Shown: one piece after another, positions 44,923 through 54,810 of the stretch
How the letters are laid out: each line of letters opens with the position of its first letter
Position numbering within the stretch: position 1 is the first letter of the stretch
Source: Taklimakanibacter albus
GTDB taxonomy: Bacteria > Pseudomonadota > Alphaproteobacteria > Rhizobiales > Aestuariivirgaceae
Assembly (NCBI RefSeq): GCF_016595235.1
Contig: NZ_JAENHL010000007.1
Span: 1,400,765-1,464,764, forward strand
DNA: 64,000 nt
Direction: 5' to 3'
Position numbers and translations under genes: made by a program
The notes under the pieces: model-generated
The model's database searches: none
What the model was told of the DNA's origin: nothing
The model's input: the letters and a program-made list of their open reading frames with translations, nothing else

Positions 44923-45807
44923 TTAGCTCCGCGGCGCCGCGGCGAGATGACGGATGATGGCTGAGAAGTCCTTCTCCCCGCCGCCGGCCGTGTTGAATTC
45001 ACGATAAAGCTGCTCGGCATGGGCGCCGAGCGGCGTCGCCGCCCCCGAGGCCTCCGCCGCCTGCTGGGCGAGCGCCAGGTCCTTCAGCATGAGGGCGGCG
45101 GCAAAACCGGGCTTGTAGCCATTGTCGGCAGGCGATGCGGGCCCGACACCCGGCACCGGGCAATAAGTGGTGAGCGACCAGCACTGGCCGGACGCGGCCG
45201 AGGCGACGTCGTAAAGCGCCTGCGCCTCGAGACCGAGTTTCTCCGCCAGCACGAAGGCCTCGGACACCGCGATCATCGATATGCCGAGGATCATGTTGTT
45301 GCAGATCTTCGCCGCCTGGCCGGCGCCCGGACCGCCGCAATGGACGATACGTTTGCCCATCGCCGCCAGAACGGGATTGCCACGCTCGAAGGCCTCGGCA
45401 TCGCCGCCTGCCATGAAAGTAAGGGTCGCCGCGGCAGCACCCGCGGTGCCGCCCGACACGGGTGCGTCGAGGCTCTGCATGCCGGCGCCTTTCGCCATCG
45501 CATGCGCCTCGCGCGCACTCGCCACATCGATGGTCGAGCAGTCGATGAACAGCGCCCCGCGTGGCGCCGGCAGCAGGATGGCGCGATAGAGATCGAGCAC
45601 ATGCTGCCCGGCCGGCACCATGGTGATCACGACCTCGGCATCCTTGACCGCGGAAACCGCGCTGCGCGCCGCCACCACGCCCTGCTCGGCGACCTTGTCG
45701 AGATTGGCCGCCACGATGTCGAAGCCTTTCACCGCGAATCCCTTGGCGGCGAGATTCGCCGCCATGGGTCCACCCATATTGCCGAGACCGATGAATGCTA
45801 TCCTCAT
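44923..45807 (-). CDS. mmsB: 3-hydroxyisobutyrate dehydrogenase
   Basis: 294 residues. The NAD-binding start is GLGNMGGPMA (8-17), the substrate-binding segment DAPVSGG (114-120), and the catalytic Lys167 lies in GAGQAAKICNN. The C-terminal helical domain includes the dimer region. The enzyme oxidises 3-hydroxyisobutyrate to methylmalonate semialdehyde in valine breakdown. It follows the hydrolase gene by 15 bases. Tartronate semialdehyde reductase is a close relative, but the neighbours support the valine pathway. Confidence 0.93.
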   Translation of the reverse strand: MRIAFIGLGNMGGPMAANLAAKGFAVKGFDIVAANLDKVAEQGVVAARSAVSAVKDAEVVITMVPAGQHVLDLYRAILLPAPRGALFIDCSTIDVASAREAHAMAKGAGMQSLDAPVSGGTAGAAAATLTFMAGGDAEAFERGNPVLAAMGKRIVHCGGPGAGQAAKICNNMILGISMIAVSEAFVLAEKLGLEAQALYDVASAASGQCWSLTTYCPVPGVGPASPADNGYKPGFAAALMLKDLALAQQAAEASGAATPLGAHAEQLYREFNTAGGGEKDFSAIIRHLAAAPRS

Positions 45808-45822
45808 GGCGAAGCAACTCCC

Positions 45823-46860
45823 CTAAGCGAGCCCCAATTCGTTGTCGCCGATCGGCGCGAACAGGGCTTCGATATCATGCATCGATATATCGGCAAGCCG
45901 CGGCGGACGCCAGTCGGGCTTGCCGTCCTTGTCGACGATCAGCGCCCGCACCCCTTCGCGGAAATCATGCAGATCGACGGCGCGATAGGCATAGCGATAT
46001 TCATGATCGAGCGCTTGTTCGATGGTCGTGAAATTGCGGGCCTGCCGCACCGAGACATGTGCCGCCGCGAGTGCCGTCGGCGAATGTACGGCGACCTTCT
46101 TGAGCGCTTCCTGCTCCCAGGGCTCTGCCATTTCCTCGAGACGGCGGACCGCCTCCTGGACCGTGGCTGCGCCAAAGGCGCGGTCGATCCGCGCCTGCCG
46201 CGCGGCGAGATCGCTCAAGCCCGAATAGATGGCGGCCGCGGCGAGGGCCTCATCGGCGGCGCGTCCCTCGCAAAGCTGCGCGGTGAGGCCCACCCGGTCG
46301 GCGCCGGAGATCAAAGTATCGGCGAAACCGGCATAGATCGCGTCCGCCGCGGTCATCCGATAGGCAGTCGCCGCCATATATTCACCGGCATGGCCGGGCG
46401 CCCGCGCCAGCAACAGCGAGCCGCCGACATCCGGCGTGAAGCCGATCGCCGTTTCCGGCATGCCGACCACCGAGCGCTCGGTGACGATACGGTGCGATCC
46501 GTGGCCGGACAGTCCCACACCGCCGCCGAGACAGAAGCCATCCATGATCGCCACATAGGGCTTGGGATAACGCGCGATCATCGCATTGAGCTGATATTCC
46601 TCACGCCAGAATTGGCGTGCCGCGTCGGGGGCGGTCGGGATCATTTCATAGACGGCGCGGATGTCCCCGCCGGCGCAGAAAGCCCGCTCGCCCTCGCCGT
46701 CGATGACGACATGCTTGACCCGGTCGTCGTCCCGCCATTCGGTGAGCGCCGCCGTAATGGCGCGCACCATCGGATGATTGAGGGCGTTGAGCGCTCGGGG
46801 CCGGTTCAGGGTGATGCGTCCGGCGGCGCCGTCGACGCGGGCAATGATATCGGCTGTCAT
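45823..46860 (-). CDS. 3-hydroxyisobutyryl-CoA hydrolase (enoyl-CoA hydratase/isomerase family)
   Basis: 345 residues of the crotonase fold. ITLNRPRALNALNHPMV, the oxyanion-hole segments AFCAGGDIRAVYE and CLGGGVGLSGHG, then MPETAIGFTPDVGGS with the Glu and Asp of the HIBCH active site. The long C-terminal part (about 200-345) is typical of HIBCH rather than of ordinary hydratases. It cleaves 3-hydroxyisobutyryl-CoA so that the acid can leave CoA in valine breakdown. Its start lies 6 bases from the dehydrogenase stop upstream. Confidence 0.92.
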   Translation of the reverse strand: MTADIIARVDGAAGRITLNRPRALNALNHPMVRAITAALTEWRDDDRVKHVVIDGEGERAFCAGGDIRAVYEMIPTAPDAARQFWREEYQLNAMIARYPKPYVAIMDGFCLGGGVGLSGHGSHRIVTERSVVGMPETAIGFTPDVGGSLLLARAPGHAGEYMAATAYRMTAADAIYAGFADTLISGADRVGLTAQLCEGRAADEALAAAAIYSGLSDLAARQARIDRAFGAATVQEAVRRLEEMAEPWEQEALKKVAVHSPTALAAAHVSVRQARNFTTIEQALDHEYRYAYRAVDLHDFREGVRALIVDKDGKPDWRPPRLADISMHDIEALFAPIGDNELGLA

Positions 46861-46866
46861 CGCGGG

Positions 46867-48012
46867 CTAATCACCACCCAGCATGTCGCGCGCAACGATA
46901 AGCCGCATGATCTCATTGGTGCCCTCGAGGATTTGATGGACGCGCAGGTCGCGCACGATCTTTTCGATGCCGAAATCGGCAAGATAGCCATAGCCACCGT
47001 GGATCTGCAGCGCCTCATTGGCGACCCGGAAGCCCGTGTCGGTAACCAAACGTTTGGCCATGGCGCAGAATTTCCGCGCATCGGGAGCATTGGTGCTGAG
47101 TTTCCAGGCGGCATGATAGAGAAAGACGCGCGCCGCCTGTAATTCCGTCTCCATATCGGCGATTTTGAACTGCAGGGCCTGGAATTGCGCCAGATTGCGG
47201 CCGAAGGCCTTGCGCTCCTTCATATAGGCGAGCGCCTTGTCGAGGGCGGACTGCGCTGCGCCGAGGCTGCAGGCGGCGATATTGAGCCTGCCGCCATTGA
47301 GCCCGTTCATGGCGATCGAGAAGCCCTGGCCTTCGGCCCCGATCAGATGGGTCGCCGGGACGCGCGCCTGATCGAGATTGACCATCGCCGTCGCTTGGGC
47401 ATGCCAGCCCATTTTTCTCTCATTGGCGCCGAAGCTTAGACCCTCGGTGCCGGTCTCGACGAGGATGCAGGAGATGCCCTTGGGCCCCTCTTCGCCGGTG
47501 CGGCACATGACCAGATAGAGATCGGAATAGCCGCCACCCGAAATGAAGGCCTTTGAGCCGGTGAGGCGGTAATGGCTGTTGCCGTCCTTGACCGCTTTCG
47601 TCTTGAGCGCCGCCGCATCGGAGCCCGAGCTGGGCTCGGTCAGGCAATAGCTCGCCACCTGCTCCATGGCGCAAAGCTTGGGCAACCAGACCTGACGTTG
47701 CTCGGTCGACCCATAGCTGTCGATCATCCAGGCGCACATATTGTGGATGGAGAGAAAGCTCGCCACCACCGGATCGGCATAGGAAAGTTCTTCGAAAATG
47801 AGGACCGACTCGACCCGCGACAGGCCGGAGCCGCCGCTTTCCTCGCGGACCGTGATCGCCGCAAGGCCCAGCTCCGCCGCCTCCTTGAGGATCTGGCGTG
47901 GAATGGCCTTTTCGTTTTCCCATTGCGCGGCGTAAGGAGCGATCTTCTCGGCCGCGAACCCCCGCACCATGTCCCTGATCTGGGCCTGATCGTCTGTCAG
48001 CGCGAAATCCAT
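46867..48012 (-). CDS. Isobutyryl-CoA dehydrogenase (acyl-CoA dehydrogenase family, ACAD8-like)
   Basis: 381 residues. FAD-binding acyl-CoA dehydrogenase fold: SYCLTEPSSGSDAAALKT, YRLTGSKAFISGGGYSDLYLV, and the catalytic Glu near HQILEGTNEIMRL at the C-terminus, as in short-chain and isobutyryl enzymes. It transfers electrons to ETF. Its two downstream partners are the next two valine-pathway enzymes, supporting isobutyryl-CoA as substrate. Between it and mccA lies a palindromic repeat of 48 bases. Confidence 0.9.
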   Translation of the reverse strand: MDFALTDDQAQIRDMVRGFAAEKIAPYAAQWENEKAIPRQILKEAAELGLAAITVREESGGSGLSRVESVLIFEELSYADPVVASFLSIHNMCAWMIDSYGSTEQRQVWLPKLCAMEQVASYCLTEPSSGSDAAALKTKAVKDGNSHYRLTGSKAFISGGGYSDLYLVMCRTGEEGPKGISCILVETGTEGLSFGANERKMGWHAQATAMVNLDQARVPATHLIGAEGQGFSIAMNGLNGGRLNIAACSLGAAQSALDKALAYMKERKAFGRNLAQFQALQFKIADMETELQAARVFLYHAAWKLSTNAPDARKFCAMAKRLVTDTGFRVANEALQIHGGYGYLADFGIEKIVRDLRVHQILEGTNEIMRLIVARDMLGGD

Positions 48013-48026
48013 AGGTCGACCTTAGA

Positions 48027-48070
48027 GCATCGGAATGAAAAGTGCGAAGCGCTTTTCGATCATCCGATGT
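48027..48070. repeat. Rhizobial-type palindromic repeat
   Basis: GCATCGGA (48027-48034) faces TCCGATG (48063-48069), and inside GAAAAGTGC pairs with GCGCTTTTC around GAA. Elements with GCATCGGA-(x)GAAAAGTGC-type arms are common small dispersed palindromes in Hyphomicrobiales. It lies between mccA and the isobutyryl-CoA dehydrogenase gene. Confidence 0.65.
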
Positions 48071-48090
48071 GCCTGACGCTCATGTCAGCC

Positions 48091-50073
48091 TCAGGCCGGC
48101 GCAGCAAAGCGTACAAGCTCCTGGCCCTCGCGAATTTGATCGCCCGGCTTGCAGCCGATGGTTTCGATCCTGCCGGCATGTCCTGCCTTCAGCACATGCT
48201 CCATTTTCATCGCTTCCAGGACGATGAGGGGCGCCCCTTTCTCGACCTGTGTGCCCGCCGCCACATGGACGGCGATGATTCGGCCGGGCATGGGGGCGGT
48301 GATCTTGAGGGCCGTCGCCTCGCCACTTTCTTCTTCGATGGCGATCGGCGCCTGTTTCAGCCGATAGCTCACGCCATCGAGGAAAAGCGTGATGTCATCG
48401 TCCTTACGGGCGAAGCCGGCGGCTAGACGGCGCCCACCGAGATCGGCAATGAGACGGCCTTCGGACGACAGCGTGGCTTTCACCGCGACAGTCGCCTTTT
48501 TGAAATGGAAGACGAAGCCGTCTTTGGCATAGTCGAAGACGACCTTGTGGATCGCTTGGCCGCCGCTCACATCGATGAGATTCAGATGGTCCTGGCTGCC
48601 GCCATAATGCCGCCAGCCGTCCCTTTGCGACCAGGGGTCGTCAGCGGAATCGGTTCGTTCGCTCAGCAAAAGGCCGGTGGCGGCGAGCATCAGCACCTCA
48701 TCGCCCGCCGGCGGCACGCTGGGCAGAAGCTCTTTCTCATGCCGGCCGATGAAGCCGGTATCGAGTTCGGCCTTGGCAAAGGATTTATTCGCAGCGAGCC
48801 GCATGAGGAAAGCGGTGTTGGTGACGAGGCCGGCAATCTCGGTCTCTCCCAACGCCCGGCGTAATTGCGCCAACGCCGCGTCGCGGTCGTGGTCCCAGAC
48901 GATGAGCTTGGCGATCATCGGGTCGTAGTAAGTACTGATCGCCTTGCCTTCGGTGATGCCGGTATCGACACGCACATGCGCATTTTCGGTGGGGAAGCGC
49001 AGATGGCTGATGCGTCCGGTCTGCGGCAGGAATTCACGGTCGGGATCCTCGGCATAGAGCCGCACTTCGAGCGCATGTCCGGTGAGGACGAGTTGATCCT
49101 GCGCGAGCGGCAGTTTTTCCCCGGAGGCCACCCGCAGCTGCCATTCGACGAGATCGAGGCCGGTGATGAACTCAGTCACCGGATGCTCGACCTGGAGGCG
49201 CGTATTCATCTCCATGAAATAGAAGGAACCGTCCACGTCGAGCAGGAACTCGACCGTGCCGGCGCCGGCATAACCAATCGATTTCGCCGCCGTGACCGCA
49301 GCCTCGCCCATGCGCTGGCGCAGCGCCGCCGTCATGCCGGGAGCCGGGGCCTCCTCGATCACCTTCTGATGCCTACGCTGGATCGAGCAATCGCGCTCAA
49401 ACAGATAGACGCAATTGCCATGGCTGTCGGCGAAGACCTGGATCTCCACATGGCGCGGCCGCGCCAAGTACTTCTCGACGAGAACGCGATCGTCGCTGAA
49501 GGAATTCAGCGCCTCACGTTTGGCTGAAGCGAGCTGGTCACGAAACTCGCCCTTGCTCTCAGCCACCTTCATGCCTTTGCCGCCACCGCCGGCCGAGGCT
49601 TTGATCAGCACGGGGTAGCCGATCTTGTCGGCGGCCGCCTCGAGCGTCGCCGGATCCTGATCTTCACCGTGATAGCCGGGCACCAGAGGCACGCCCGCTT
49701 TGGCCATCAGCGCTTTGGCCTCGCTCTTGCCGCCCATCGCGCGGATGGCCGAGGCCGGCGGCCCGACAAAGGCGATCTTCGCCTCGGCGCAAGCCTCGGC
49801 GAATTTTGCGTTCTCGGAGAGGAAACCATAGCCCGGATGAATGGCTTGCGCGCCGGTCTGTTTCGCCGCCTGGATGACGGCATCGATCTTGAGATAGCTG
49901 TCGCGCGCCAAAGGCCCGCCGATCCGCACCGCCTCGTCGGCCAGGGCGACATGCAGCGCATCGGCGTCGGCATCCGAGTAGACCGCGATGGTGCGCAAGC
50001 CCAGGCGCTTCGCCGTTTTGATGACCCGGCAGGCGATCTCGCCGCGATTGGCTATGAGAACTGACTTCAGCAT
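48091..50073 (-). CDS. mccA: Methylcrotonyl-CoA carboxylase biotin-containing (alpha) subunit
   Basis: 660 residues. A biotin carboxylase domain (about 1-445) has IANRGEIACRVIKTA, the ATP-grasp loop ASAGGGGKGM, EKYLARPRHVEIQVF and EMNTRLQVEHPVTE. A middle BT-like domain follows, and the biotinyl domain has EAMKMEH with the biotinylated Lys623. It carboxylates biotin for the leucine pathway step from 3-methylcrotonyl-CoA to 3-methylglutaconyl-CoA. mccB lies 3 bases upstream. Geranyl- or propionyl-CoA carboxylases are similar, but the IVD neighbour supports MCC. Confidence 0.93.
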   Translation of the reverse strand: MLKSVLIANRGEIACRVIKTAKRLGLRTIAVYSDADADALHVALADEAVRIGGPLARDSYLKIDAVIQAAKQTGAQAIHPGYGFLSENAKFAEACAEAKIAFVGPPASAIRAMGGKSEAKALMAKAGVPLVPGYHGEDQDPATLEAAADKIGYPVLIKASAGGGGKGMKVAESKGEFRDQLASAKREALNSFSDDRVLVEKYLARPRHVEIQVFADSHGNCVYLFERDCSIQRRHQKVIEEAPAPGMTAALRQRMGEAAVTAAKSIGYAGAGTVEFLLDVDGSFYFMEMNTRLQVEHPVTEFITGLDLVEWQLRVASGEKLPLAQDQLVLTGHALEVRLYAEDPDREFLPQTGRISHLRFPTENAHVRVDTGITEGKAISTYYDPMIAKLIVWDHDRDAALAQLRRALGETEIAGLVTNTAFLMRLAANKSFAKAELDTGFIGRHEKELLPSVPPAGDEVLMLAATGLLLSERTDSADDPWSQRDGWRHYGGSQDHLNLIDVSGGQAIHKVVFDYAKDGFVFHFKKATVAVKATLSSEGRLIADLGGRRLAAGFARKDDDITLFLDGVSYRLKQAPIAIEEESGEATALKITAPMPGRIIAVHVAAGTQVEKGAPLIVLEAMKMEHVLKAGHAGRIETIGCKPGDQIREGQELVRFAAPA

Positions 50074-50076
50074 GGG

Positions 50077-51684
50077 CTACATCCTGAAAATGCCGAAGCG
50101 GGTTTCGGGGATCGGTGCATTGAGCGCGGCCGACAGGCTGAGCGCAATCACCCGGCGCGTCTCGGCGGGATCGATGACGCCATCGTCCCACAGGCGCGCC
50201 GAGGCGAAATAGGGGTGGCCCTGATGTTCATATTGCTCGCGGATCGGCGCCTTGAAAGCTTCCTCGTCCTCGGCGCTCCAGCTTTCGCCTTTCGCCGCAA
50301 AGCCGTCGCGCTTGACGGTGGCCAGCACATTGGCAGCCTGGTCGCCGCCCATCACCGAGATGCGCGCATTAGGCCACATCCATAAGAAGCGTGGTGAATA
50401 GGCCCGGCCGCACATGCCGTAATTGCCAGCGCCGAAGCTGCCGCCGATGATCACCGTGACCTTCGGCACCTGCGCGGTCGCCACCGCGGTCACGAGCTTG
50501 GCGCCATGTTTGGCGATGCCTTCATTTTCATATTTGCGCCCGACCATGAAGCCGGTGATGTTCTGCAGGAACAGAAGCGGGATGCGCTGCTGGCAGCAGA
50601 TCTCGATGAAATGCGCACCCTTGACCGCCGATTCCGAGAACAGGATGCCGTCATTGGCGAGTATGCCGACGGGCATGCCGGCGATATGCGCAAAGCCGCA
50701 GACCAGAGTCTTACCATAAAGCGCCTTGAACTCATCGAACGCACTGTCATCGACGAGGCGCGCGATCACCTCGCGCACATCGAAGGGCTCGCGCGAGGTC
50801 GGCGGCATGACGCCATAGAGCTCGGCAGGATCATACTGCGGCGGTTTCGCCTCGCGCAGCACGAGATCGCCGGGCTTGCGGATCTGCAGATTGGCGACGG
50901 CGCGCCGGGCGAGCAGAAGCGCGTGCTCGTCATTCTGCGCCAGATGATCGGCGACGCCCGAAAGTCGTGTATGGACATCGGCGCCGCCCAGATCCTCAGC
51001 ACTCACCACTTCGCCGGTCGCCGCCTTCACCAAAGGAGGGCCGCCTAAAAAGATCGTGCCCTGCTCGCGCACGATGATGCTCTGATCCGCCATCGCCGGC
51101 ACATAGGCACCGCCCGCCGTGCAGGAGCCCATCACCACCGCGATCTGATGGATGCCCTTGGCCGACATATTGGCCTGGTTGAAGAAGATGCGGCCGAAAT
51201 GGTCGCGATCGGGAAACACCTCGTCCTGATTGGGCAGATTGGCGCCGCCGGAATCGACCAGATAGACGCAAGTGAGCCGGTTCTGCTCGGCGATCTCCTG
51301 GGCGCGAAGATGCTTCTTGACGGTGAGCGGGTAGTAAGTGCCCCCCTTCACCGTCGCGTCATTGCACACGATCATGCATTCGCGGCCCGAGACCCGCCCG
51401 ATGCCGGCGATGAGACCGGCCGAGGGCACTTCGCCGTGATACATCTTATGCGCCGCAAGATGACCTACCTCGAGGAAGGGCGAGCCGCGGTCGAGCAGCC
51501 TGAGCACACGTTCCCGGGGGAGCAGCTTGCCACGCGCTTCGTGCTTGTCGCGCGACGCCTTGGGCCCGCCTTGCATGATATGGCCGGACACCTTGCGCAG
51601 GTCCTCGACGAGACTCTGCATATGCTCGGTATTGCGCTGGAACTTGTCGGAGCCGGGATCGATATCGCTTTTGAGATGGGTCAT
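50077..51684 (-). CDS. mccB: Methylcrotonyl-CoA carboxylase carboxyltransferase (beta) subunit
   Basis: 535 residues from ATG 51682-51684 ([15 protein letters not shown]); the frame continues upstream into a repeat element and is not used. The crotonase-like carboxyltransferase halves are visible: [59 protein letters not shown], and [28 protein letters not shown] at the C-terminal half. It transfers CO2 from biotin to 3-methylcrotonyl-CoA. It overlaps the operon with mccA. Confidence 0.94.
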   Translation of the reverse strand: MTHLKSDIDPGSDKFQRNTEHMQSLVEDLRKVSGHIMQGGPKASRDKHEARGKLLPRERVLRLLDRGSPFLEVGHLAAHKMYHGEVPSAGLIAGIGRVSGRECMIVCNDATVKGGTYYPLTVKKHLRAQEIAEQNRLTCVYLVDSGGANLPNQDEVFPDRDHFGRIFFNQANMSAKGIHQIAVVMGSCTAGGAYVPAMADQSIIVREQGTIFLGGPPLVKAATGEVVSAEDLGGADVHTRLSGVADHLAQNDEHALLLARRAVANLQIRKPGDLVLREAKPPQYDPAELYGVMPPTSREPFDVREVIARLVDDSAFDEFKALYGKTLVCGFAHIAGMPVGILANDGILFSESAVKGAHFIEICCQQRIPLLFLQNITGFMVGRKYENEGIAKHGAKLVTAVATAQVPKVTVIIGGSFGAGNYGMCGRAYSPRFLWMWPNARISVMGGDQAANVLATVKRDGFAAKGESWSAEDEEAFKAPIREQYEHQGHPYFASARLWDDGVIDPAETRRVIALSLSAALNAPIPETRFGIFRM

Positions 51685-51714
51685 GGAGAGTGCTTCCGAA
51701 ACGCACAGACTTCT

Positions 51715-51818
51715 TTCCCCTCCCCCTTGTGGGGAGGGGCTGGGGTGGGGGTCGGGTGGTCTACCCGGAAAGATCTTCCGACCCCCACCCTTAATCCCTC
51801 CCCACAAGGGTGAGGGAA
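51715..51818. repeat. Inverted repeat of CCCTCCCC-rich dispersed element
   Basis: Bases 51715-51753 and 51780-51818 are inverted near-copies of about 39 bases, each with its own CCCTCCCC...GGGGAGGG-type hairpin and a GGGTGGGGGTC end, around a 26-base centre. Elements of this kind are scattered between genes in alphaproteobacteria. It lies between ivd and mccB, inside the catabolic run. Confidence 0.7.
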
Positions 51819-51857
51819 ATCCGCCGGCGCCAATGGATTCATCCGAGTCCTCATCCC

Positions 51858-53027
51858 CTAGACCGACTTCTCGAACAATTCCCGCCCGATCAGCATGCGG
51901 CGGATTTCGCTGGTGCCGGCGCCGATCTCATAGAGCTTGGCGTCGCGCAGCAGCCGCCCGGTCGGGAAGTCGTTGATATAGCCATTGCCGCCCAGAAGCT
52001 GGATCGAATCGAGCGCCACTTGTGTTGCTTTCTCGGCGGCGAAGAGGATGGCGCCCGCCGCATCCTCGCGGGTGACACGGCCCTGATCGCAGGCCTTGCA
52101 CACCGTATAGACGTAAGAGCGCGCCGCATTCATCAGCACATACATGTCGGCGAGCTTGCCCTGCACCAATTGGAACGTGCCGATCGGCTGGCCGAACTGC
52201 TTGCGGTCATGCACATAAGGCAGCACGACATCGAGCGCGGTGCGCATGATGCCGACGGCGCCGGCGGCAAGCACGGCGCGCTCATAATCGAGCCCCGACA
52301 TCAGGACGCGCACGCCCTTGTTGACCTCGCCGACGACATTCTCCTCCGGCACTTCGCAGTCCTCGAAGATGAGCTCACCGGTATCGGAGCCGCGCATGCC
52401 GAGCTTGTCGAGCTTCTGCGCGGTGCGGAAGCCTTTGAAGCCTTTTTCGATCAGGAAGCTGGTGATGCCCTTGGCCCCGGCGGCAGGATCGGTCTTGGCA
52501 TAGACGAACAACGTGTCGGCGATGGGACCGTTGGTGATCCACATCTTGTTGCCGTTGAGAATGTATTTCGAGCCCTTTTTCTCGGCCTTGGTGCGCATCG
52601 AGACGACGTCCGAGCCCGAGCCCGGCTCCGACATGGCAAGCGCCCCCACATGCTCGCCCGAAATGAGCTTCGGCAAATACCGCCGTTTCTGGTCATCGGT
52701 GCCGTTGCGGCGGATCTGGTTGATGCACAGATTGGAATGGGCGCCATAGGAGAGCGCCACCGAGGCCGAGGCCCGGCTCACTTCCTCGACCGCCACCGCA
52801 TGATCGAGATAACCGAGCCCCAAGCCACCGAATTCCTCCTCGACCGTGATGCCATGGAGGCCGAGCTCGCCCATCCTCGGCCACAGGTCGCGCGGAAATT
52901 CATTGCTCTTGTCGATCTCGGCCGCCCTGGGCGCGATCTCCGCCTGCGCGAAGACCGACACCGTGTCGCGGATCATCTCGGCGGTTTCGCCAAGGTCGAA
53001 ATCGAGGCCGAAATTGCTCTGTGCCAT
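51858..53027 (-). CDS. ivd: Isovaleryl-CoA dehydrogenase
   Basis: 389 residues, an FAD acyl-CoA dehydrogenase. The catalytic Glu249 sits in [13 protein letters not shown], the helix-G position used by isovaleryl-CoA dehydrogenases, whereas most relatives use a C-terminal Glu. Other landmarks are [21 protein letters not shown] and [20 protein letters not shown]. It oxidises isovaleryl-CoA to 3-methylcrotonyl-CoA in leucine breakdown and passes electrons to ETF. It follows the acyl-CoA synthetase by 17 bases. Confidence 0.95.
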   Translation of the reverse strand: MAQSNFGLDFDLGETAEMIRDTVSVFAQAEIAPRAAEIDKSNEFPRDLWPRMGELGLHGITVEEEFGGLGLGYLDHAVAVEEVSRASASVALSYGAHSNLCINQIRRNGTDDQKRRYLPKLISGEHVGALAMSEPGSGSDVVSMRTKAEKKGSKYILNGNKMWITNGPIADTLFVYAKTDPAAGAKGITSFLIEKGFKGFRTAQKLDKLGMRGSDTGELIFEDCEVPEENVVGEVNKGVRVLMSGLDYERAVLAAGAVGIMRTALDVVLPYVHDRKQFGQPIGTFQLVQGKLADMYVLMNAARSYVYTVCKACDQGRVTREDAAGAILFAAEKATQVALDSIQLLGGNGYINDFPTGRLLRDAKLYEIGAGTSEIRRMLIGRELFEKSV

Positions 53028-53044
53028 GCCTCACTCAACTCCCA

Positions 53045-54703
53045 TCATGCCGTCTTCTCTTCCACGAGGCCCAGCTCCCGGCGGGCCTCTTCGCGCATCA
53101 GATATTTCTGGATCTTGCCGGTCACCGTCATCGGGAAGGCGTCGACGAATTTCACATAACGCGGGATCTTGTAATGGGCGATCTGGCCCTGGCAGAAACC
53201 ACGTATCTCTTCTTCCGTGCAGGCGGCACCTGACTTGAGCCTGATCCAGGCGCAGAGCTCCTCGCCATATTTCGGGTCGGGCACGCCGATCACCTGCACG
53301 TCCTGCACTTTCGGATGCCTGTAGAGGAATTCCTCGATCTCGCGCGGATAGATGTTCTCGCCGCCGCGGATCACCATGTCCTTGATGCGCCCGACGATGT
53401 TGCAATAGCCCTCTTCGTCGAGCCTGGCGAGATCACCGGTATGCATCCAGCGTGCGGCATCGATTGCCTCGCTGGTCTTCTCGGCGTCGTCCCAATAGCC
53501 GCGCATCACCGAATAGCCGCGCGTGCACAATTCGCCCGTCTCGCCCGGCGGCACGATACGGCCCTCCGCATCGACGATCTTGACCTCGACATGGGGATGA
53601 ATGCGCCCGACCGAGCCGACGCGTTTTTCGAGCGGGTCGGCGGGCGAGGTCTGGAAGCTCACCGGGCTCGTCTCCGTCATGCCATAGCAGATGGTGACGT
53701 CCTCCATATGCATCTCGCTCACCACCCGCTTCATCACCTCGATCGGACAGGGCGACCCCGCCATGATGCCGGTGCGCAGGGACGAGAGATCAAACTTCTT
53801 GAAGTCGGCATGGCCGAGCTCGGCGATGAACATCGTCGGCACGCCATAGAGCCCGGTGCATTTCTCCTCAGCGACGGTTTCCAGCACCGCCAGGGGATCG
53901 AAGCCTTCGCCCGGATAGACCATGGCCGAGCCATGGGTGATGCAGGCGAGATTGCCCAGCACCATGCCGAAGCAATGATACAGAGGCACCGGGATGCAGA
54001 CGCGGTCTTTCTCTGAGAGCTTCATCGTCTCGCCGATGAAGAAGCCGTTATTGAGGATATTGTGATGGGTGAGCGTGGCGCCTTTCGGATAGCCGGTGGT
54101 GCCGCTGGTGAACTGGATATTGATCGGTTCGTCGAACTGGAGCTCTTCGCCAAGTTGGGTGAGCCGTTCGTGATGCTCGGGGCCAGCGAGCCCCGGCACA
54201 TCGTCGAAGCCCAGCATGCCGGATGCAGCGCCGCCGATCCGGATGATCGTCTGAAGATGCGGCAGCCGTCCTTCGGCTGTGAGCTGGTTGAGCATGCCGA
54301 CATAGTCGCTGGTCTTGAACTGGCTGGCGGTAACGAGCGCCTTGCAGGCGACCTTGTTGAGCGCGTAATCCGCCTCGGCGAGACGATAGGCCGGGTTGAT
54401 ATTGACCAGGATCAGGCCGGCCTTGGCGGTGGCGAGCTGGGTGATCACCCATTCGGCATTGTTGGGCGACCAGATGCCGACCCGGTCGCCGGGAACGAAT
54501 CCGAGCGCCAGGAGGCCCGCGGCGAAGTCATCGACCTTCCGCTTCAGCTCGGCATAGGTCCAGCGCACTTTCTGATGGCGCACGATGAGGGCATCGCTTT
54601 TCGCCCAGCGCCGGGCCGCCGCGTCGAAGAACGCGCCGACGGTCTGGCCGATCAGCGGGATATCGCTGACCCCGTGCACATAGCTTTGTGTCAGCCTGGC
54701 CAT
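53045..54703 (-). CDS. Acyl-CoA synthetase (AMP-binding, fatty-acyl-CoA ligase type)
   Basis: 552 residues from ATG 54701-54703 with AGAGG five bases upstream; an ATG four codons earlier lacks it. ANL-family motifs are [16 protein letters not shown] (AMP/P-loop), [37 protein letters not shown] and TGKIQKY with the adenylation Lys. The substrate is likely a short or medium branched-chain acid, judged by its place at the head of the leucine/valine run, but this is an inference. It might activate isovalerate or 3-methylcrotonate made outside the pathway. Confidence 0.87.
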   Translation of the reverse strand: MARLTQSYVHGVSDIPLIGQTVGAFFDAAARRWAKSDALIVRHQKVRWTYAELKRKVDDFAAGLLALGFVPGDRVGIWSPNNAEWVITQLATAKAGLILVNINPAYRLAEADYALNKVACKALVTASQFKTSDYVGMLNQLTAEGRLPHLQTIIRIGGAASGMLGFDDVPGLAGPEHHERLTQLGEELQFDEPINIQFTSGTTGYPKGATLTHHNILNNGFFIGETMKLSEKDRVCIPVPLYHCFGMVLGNLACITHGSAMVYPGEGFDPLAVLETVAEEKCTGLYGVPTMFIAELGHADFKKFDLSSLRTGIMAGSPCPIEVMKRVVSEMHMEDVTICYGMTETSPVSFQTSPADPLEKRVGSVGRIHPHVEVKIVDAEGRIVPPGETGELCTRGYSVMRGYWDDAEKTSEAIDAARWMHTGDLARLDEEGYCNIVGRIKDMVIRGGENIYPREIEEFLYRHPKVQDVQVIGVPDPKYGEELCAWIRLKSGAACTEEEIRGFCQGQIAHYKIPRYVKFVDAFPMTVTGKIQKYLMREEARRELGLVEEKTA

Positions 54704-54810
54704 CGATCCTCTCATAAAGTTACCAAATAGGAATATGAGCCGAGTTTCAACCAGCGCGACCGAAAGTCTAAGCTTGTCTCCGACCTGCCACCTGGCGCAA
54801 GCTTGAAATC

